Positions 33,358-34,604 of a stretch of DNA of 34,604 nucleotides are shown here, piece after piece. The position numbers and the translations under genes are program-made. The notes under the pieces were generated by a model, which made no database searches, was not told the DNA's origin, and worked only from the letters and a program-made list of their open reading frames with translations. The stretch is from assembly GCA_016932295.1 (NCBI GenBank), contig JAFGDC010000611.1, positions 1 to 34,604 of the forward strand, in the 5' to 3' direction. Position 1 is the stretch's first letter; every line of letters starts with the position of its first letter. Source of the stretch: a candidate division CSSED10-310 bacterium. Lineage in GTDB: Bacteria > CSSED10-310 > JAFGDC01.

Positions 33358-34068
33358 TCAGCAGGTTTGTCCGTGCGGCCAGGTTCGTTCTGCCAGGGCG
33401 AGGTTCTCGTGGGATCCAATGTCAAGGAGATATGCGTCTATTGGCACACCCATCATGTGCCCTGACATGTGCGGAAAAATATCGAAACCGAAATCAAGGG
33501 GGCGTTTTGTATTTTCCAGCAACGGGTGTGACAGGAAACGCCAGTCCGTGAGGTAAATCCCTGTATTGGCCAGGTTGGAGCGGGGTTTCTCAGGTTTTTC
33601 AATGAAGGAGCGCACCCGGGACTGGTCATCCAGTTCGATAATACCGCAGGCTTCTGGTGTCTGGGTGTGGTAGAGAGCGAGTGTGAATGGGCTGTGCCGG
33701 TTGACATGCCATTCATGGAGTGCGGTCAGATTGATATCGGTGAGATTGTCGGCATAGATGATGAAGAACGATTCGCCACGATCGATGAAACTCTTGTTCC
33801 GGACCACGGTTCCCGCGGATCCCAATAATTGTTCTTCATGCACGGGATGAAACAGCACGGATGACTGGATCGATCGCAGGTGTTGCTCCACCTCGCGGCT
33901 CAGGTGATGCGTATTGATGAGCACCTCATCGATGCCGTGTTGCTCGAACAGGTCGATCCAGTAGTGCAGCAGGGGGCGGCACAGGACCGGGACGAGGCAT
34001 TTGGGGGTATGCAGGGTGAGCGGTTTGAGTCTGGTTCCTAGCCCCGCCGCCAGGAGAAACGCTTTCAT
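33358..34068 (-). CDS. Sugar-phosphate nucleotidyltransferase
   Basis: The protein is 236 aa. LAAGLGTRLKPLTLHTPKCLVPV (residues about 5-27, in two adjoining motifs G-x-G-T-R-L and P-K) is the nucleotide-binding signature of RmlA/GlmU/mannose-1-phosphate guanylyltransferase-type enzymes. YADNLTD (about 109-115) holds the metal-binding Asp, FIEKPEKP is the typical late loop, and a DIG near the end completes the domain. It has no left-handed beta-helix, so it is a single-domain type like HddC or ManC-like forms. It would make an NDP-sugar donor for the glycosyltransferases here; which sugar cannot be read. ATG 34068 has AAAGGAG about 10 nt upstream. It is convergent with the GT-C-like gene. Confidence 0.88.
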   Translation of the reverse strand: MKAFLLAAGLGTRLKPLTLHTPKCLVPVLCRPLLHYWIDLFEQHGIDEVLINTHHLSREVEQHLRSIQSSVLFHPVHEEQLLGSAGTVVRNKSFIDRGESFFIIYADNLTDINLTALHEWHVNRHSPFTLALYHTQTPEACGIIELDDQSRVRSFIEKPEKPRSNLANTGIYLTDWRFLSHPLLENTKRPLDFGFDIFPHMSGHMMGVPIDAYLLDIGSHENLALAERTWPHGQTC

Positions 34069-34604
34069 TCGGACAGTGCTCCTTTCCACGATATTCGTAC
34101 GGGTAACCGGCATGGTATCGAGATTCCGGCTGGTCTTCAACGCCACTGAAGGCACTCTCATCGTCCGTATATCCCGGTGGCATGACGGACATGCCACCGG
34201 ATCGACTCCAGTGAACCGTTGGCTTCGTGCGCGTGGAGGACAAACCGCCTGTGGAAGCACCCAGGGAATGGACGAAGTGCCCGTGGGACTGCCCCTCATG
34301 TCTTACCGGGTTTCGATGCTTGAAGCAATTCAATTCCTCCAACCTTTATTGTTGGTTATTTATGGGTTAGTATCATGAATGGACCGCGTGGGCGCGTGAT
34401 TCGTGAGGCGGCAGCCCGGTCAACGGAGTGTAAGACTCCAACCTCAGTTTCTGTTTGTGGCAATGAGACAGACAAACCGTCGCTGATCGGGGGACGATCG
34501 GGGGACGATCGGGGGAGATGGGTCGATGTGGCGTGAGAGACGTGAATGCTGCATCGCGTACCTGGTTTATGTCAACTCTTCCGGCGAGGTGGCTGGAATA
34601 GGGA
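34069..34604. other. Non-coding right end of the window
   Basis: No convincing gene was found in these 536 nt. The first 230 nt continue an open minus-strand frame of the nucleotidyltransferase, but it lacks domain character upstream of ATG 34068. A small CCAAC/GTTGG hairpin lies near 34340-34355, a GGAGT/ACTCC hairpin near 34425-34439, and a short tandem repeat at 34485-34516. The stretch may be the leader of a gene beyond the window. Confidence 0.5.
34485..34516 (+). repeat. Short tandem repeat of GATCGGGGGAC
   Basis: The 11-nt unit GATCGGGGGAC is repeated twice exactly (34485-34495, 34496-34506) and followed by GATCGGGGGA (34507-34516). The role is unknown. Confidence 0.8.

Noticed and set aside
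34381..34470. Possible tRNA or structured RNA near the GGAGT/ACTCC hairpin
   Set aside because: No T-loop (TTCGA-type) sequence, acceptor stem or 7-nt anticodon loop is visible.

Overview
The window looks like a chromosomal segment of a Gram-negative-type bacterium of moderate GC content that I cannot place to genus. The operon yicC-remA-gmk-rpoZ-coaBC, a lone mraY, a B12-binding radical SAM enzyme, a DUF6485-type protein and a DUF3109-type protein suggest a deltaproteobacterium-like lineage or a candidate phylum. No rRNA, tRNA, CRISPR array, phage module or transposase gene was found. All family assignments come from reading motifs, not from searches.

Layout. 0.1-6.8 kb: an SGNH-hydrolase-like anchored protein, a secreted AttH/CrtC-lipocalin-like protein fused to a fibronectin III domain, a tiny Cys-rich DUF6485 protein, a B12-binding radical SAM enzyme, a TtcA-like PP-loop enzyme and a TrmN6-like methyltransferase. 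6.9-11.8 kb: a tightly coupled operon of GNAT acetyltransferase, PIG-L/LmbE deacetylase, GT4 glycosyltransferase and a polytopic membrane protein. 11.8-12.7 kb: a non-coding region with extreme strand asymmetry that flips sign at a sequence closely resembling a XerCD dif site (12299-12326), with four DnaA-box-like 9-mers 55 bp away. I read this as the chromosome replication terminus. 12.7-19.3 kb: two large GT-C-like membrane proteins, a Wzx-type flippase and a predicted (alpha/alpha)6-barrel protein. 19.3-20.1 kb: a non-coding element bounded by 44-nt imperfect inverted repeats; a diverged single copy of the repeat lies at 3.25 kb. 20.1-23.4 kb: the housekeeping operon. 23.4-34.1 kb: a DUF2723/TPR membrane protein, HEAT-repeat protein, mraY, M42-like peptidase, NodU/CmcH carbamoyltransferase, DUF3109 protein, another GT-C-like membrane protein and a sugar-phosphate nucleotidyltransferase.

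How the genes work together. Many genes fit lipid-linked or cell-surface glycan assembly: sugar activation (nucleotidyltransferase), sugar transfer (GT4 and several polytopic GT-C-like enzymes), modification (GNAT, PIG-L, carbamoyltransferase, SGNH), translocation (flippase) and possibly trimming or epimerisation ((alpha/alpha)6 barrel). They are scattered on both sides of the putative terminus rather than in one operon. The housekeeping genes (yicC operon, mraY) would be transcribed against the replication fork if the terminus call is right, and local GC skew further right is not uniform, so rearrangement near the terminus is possible.
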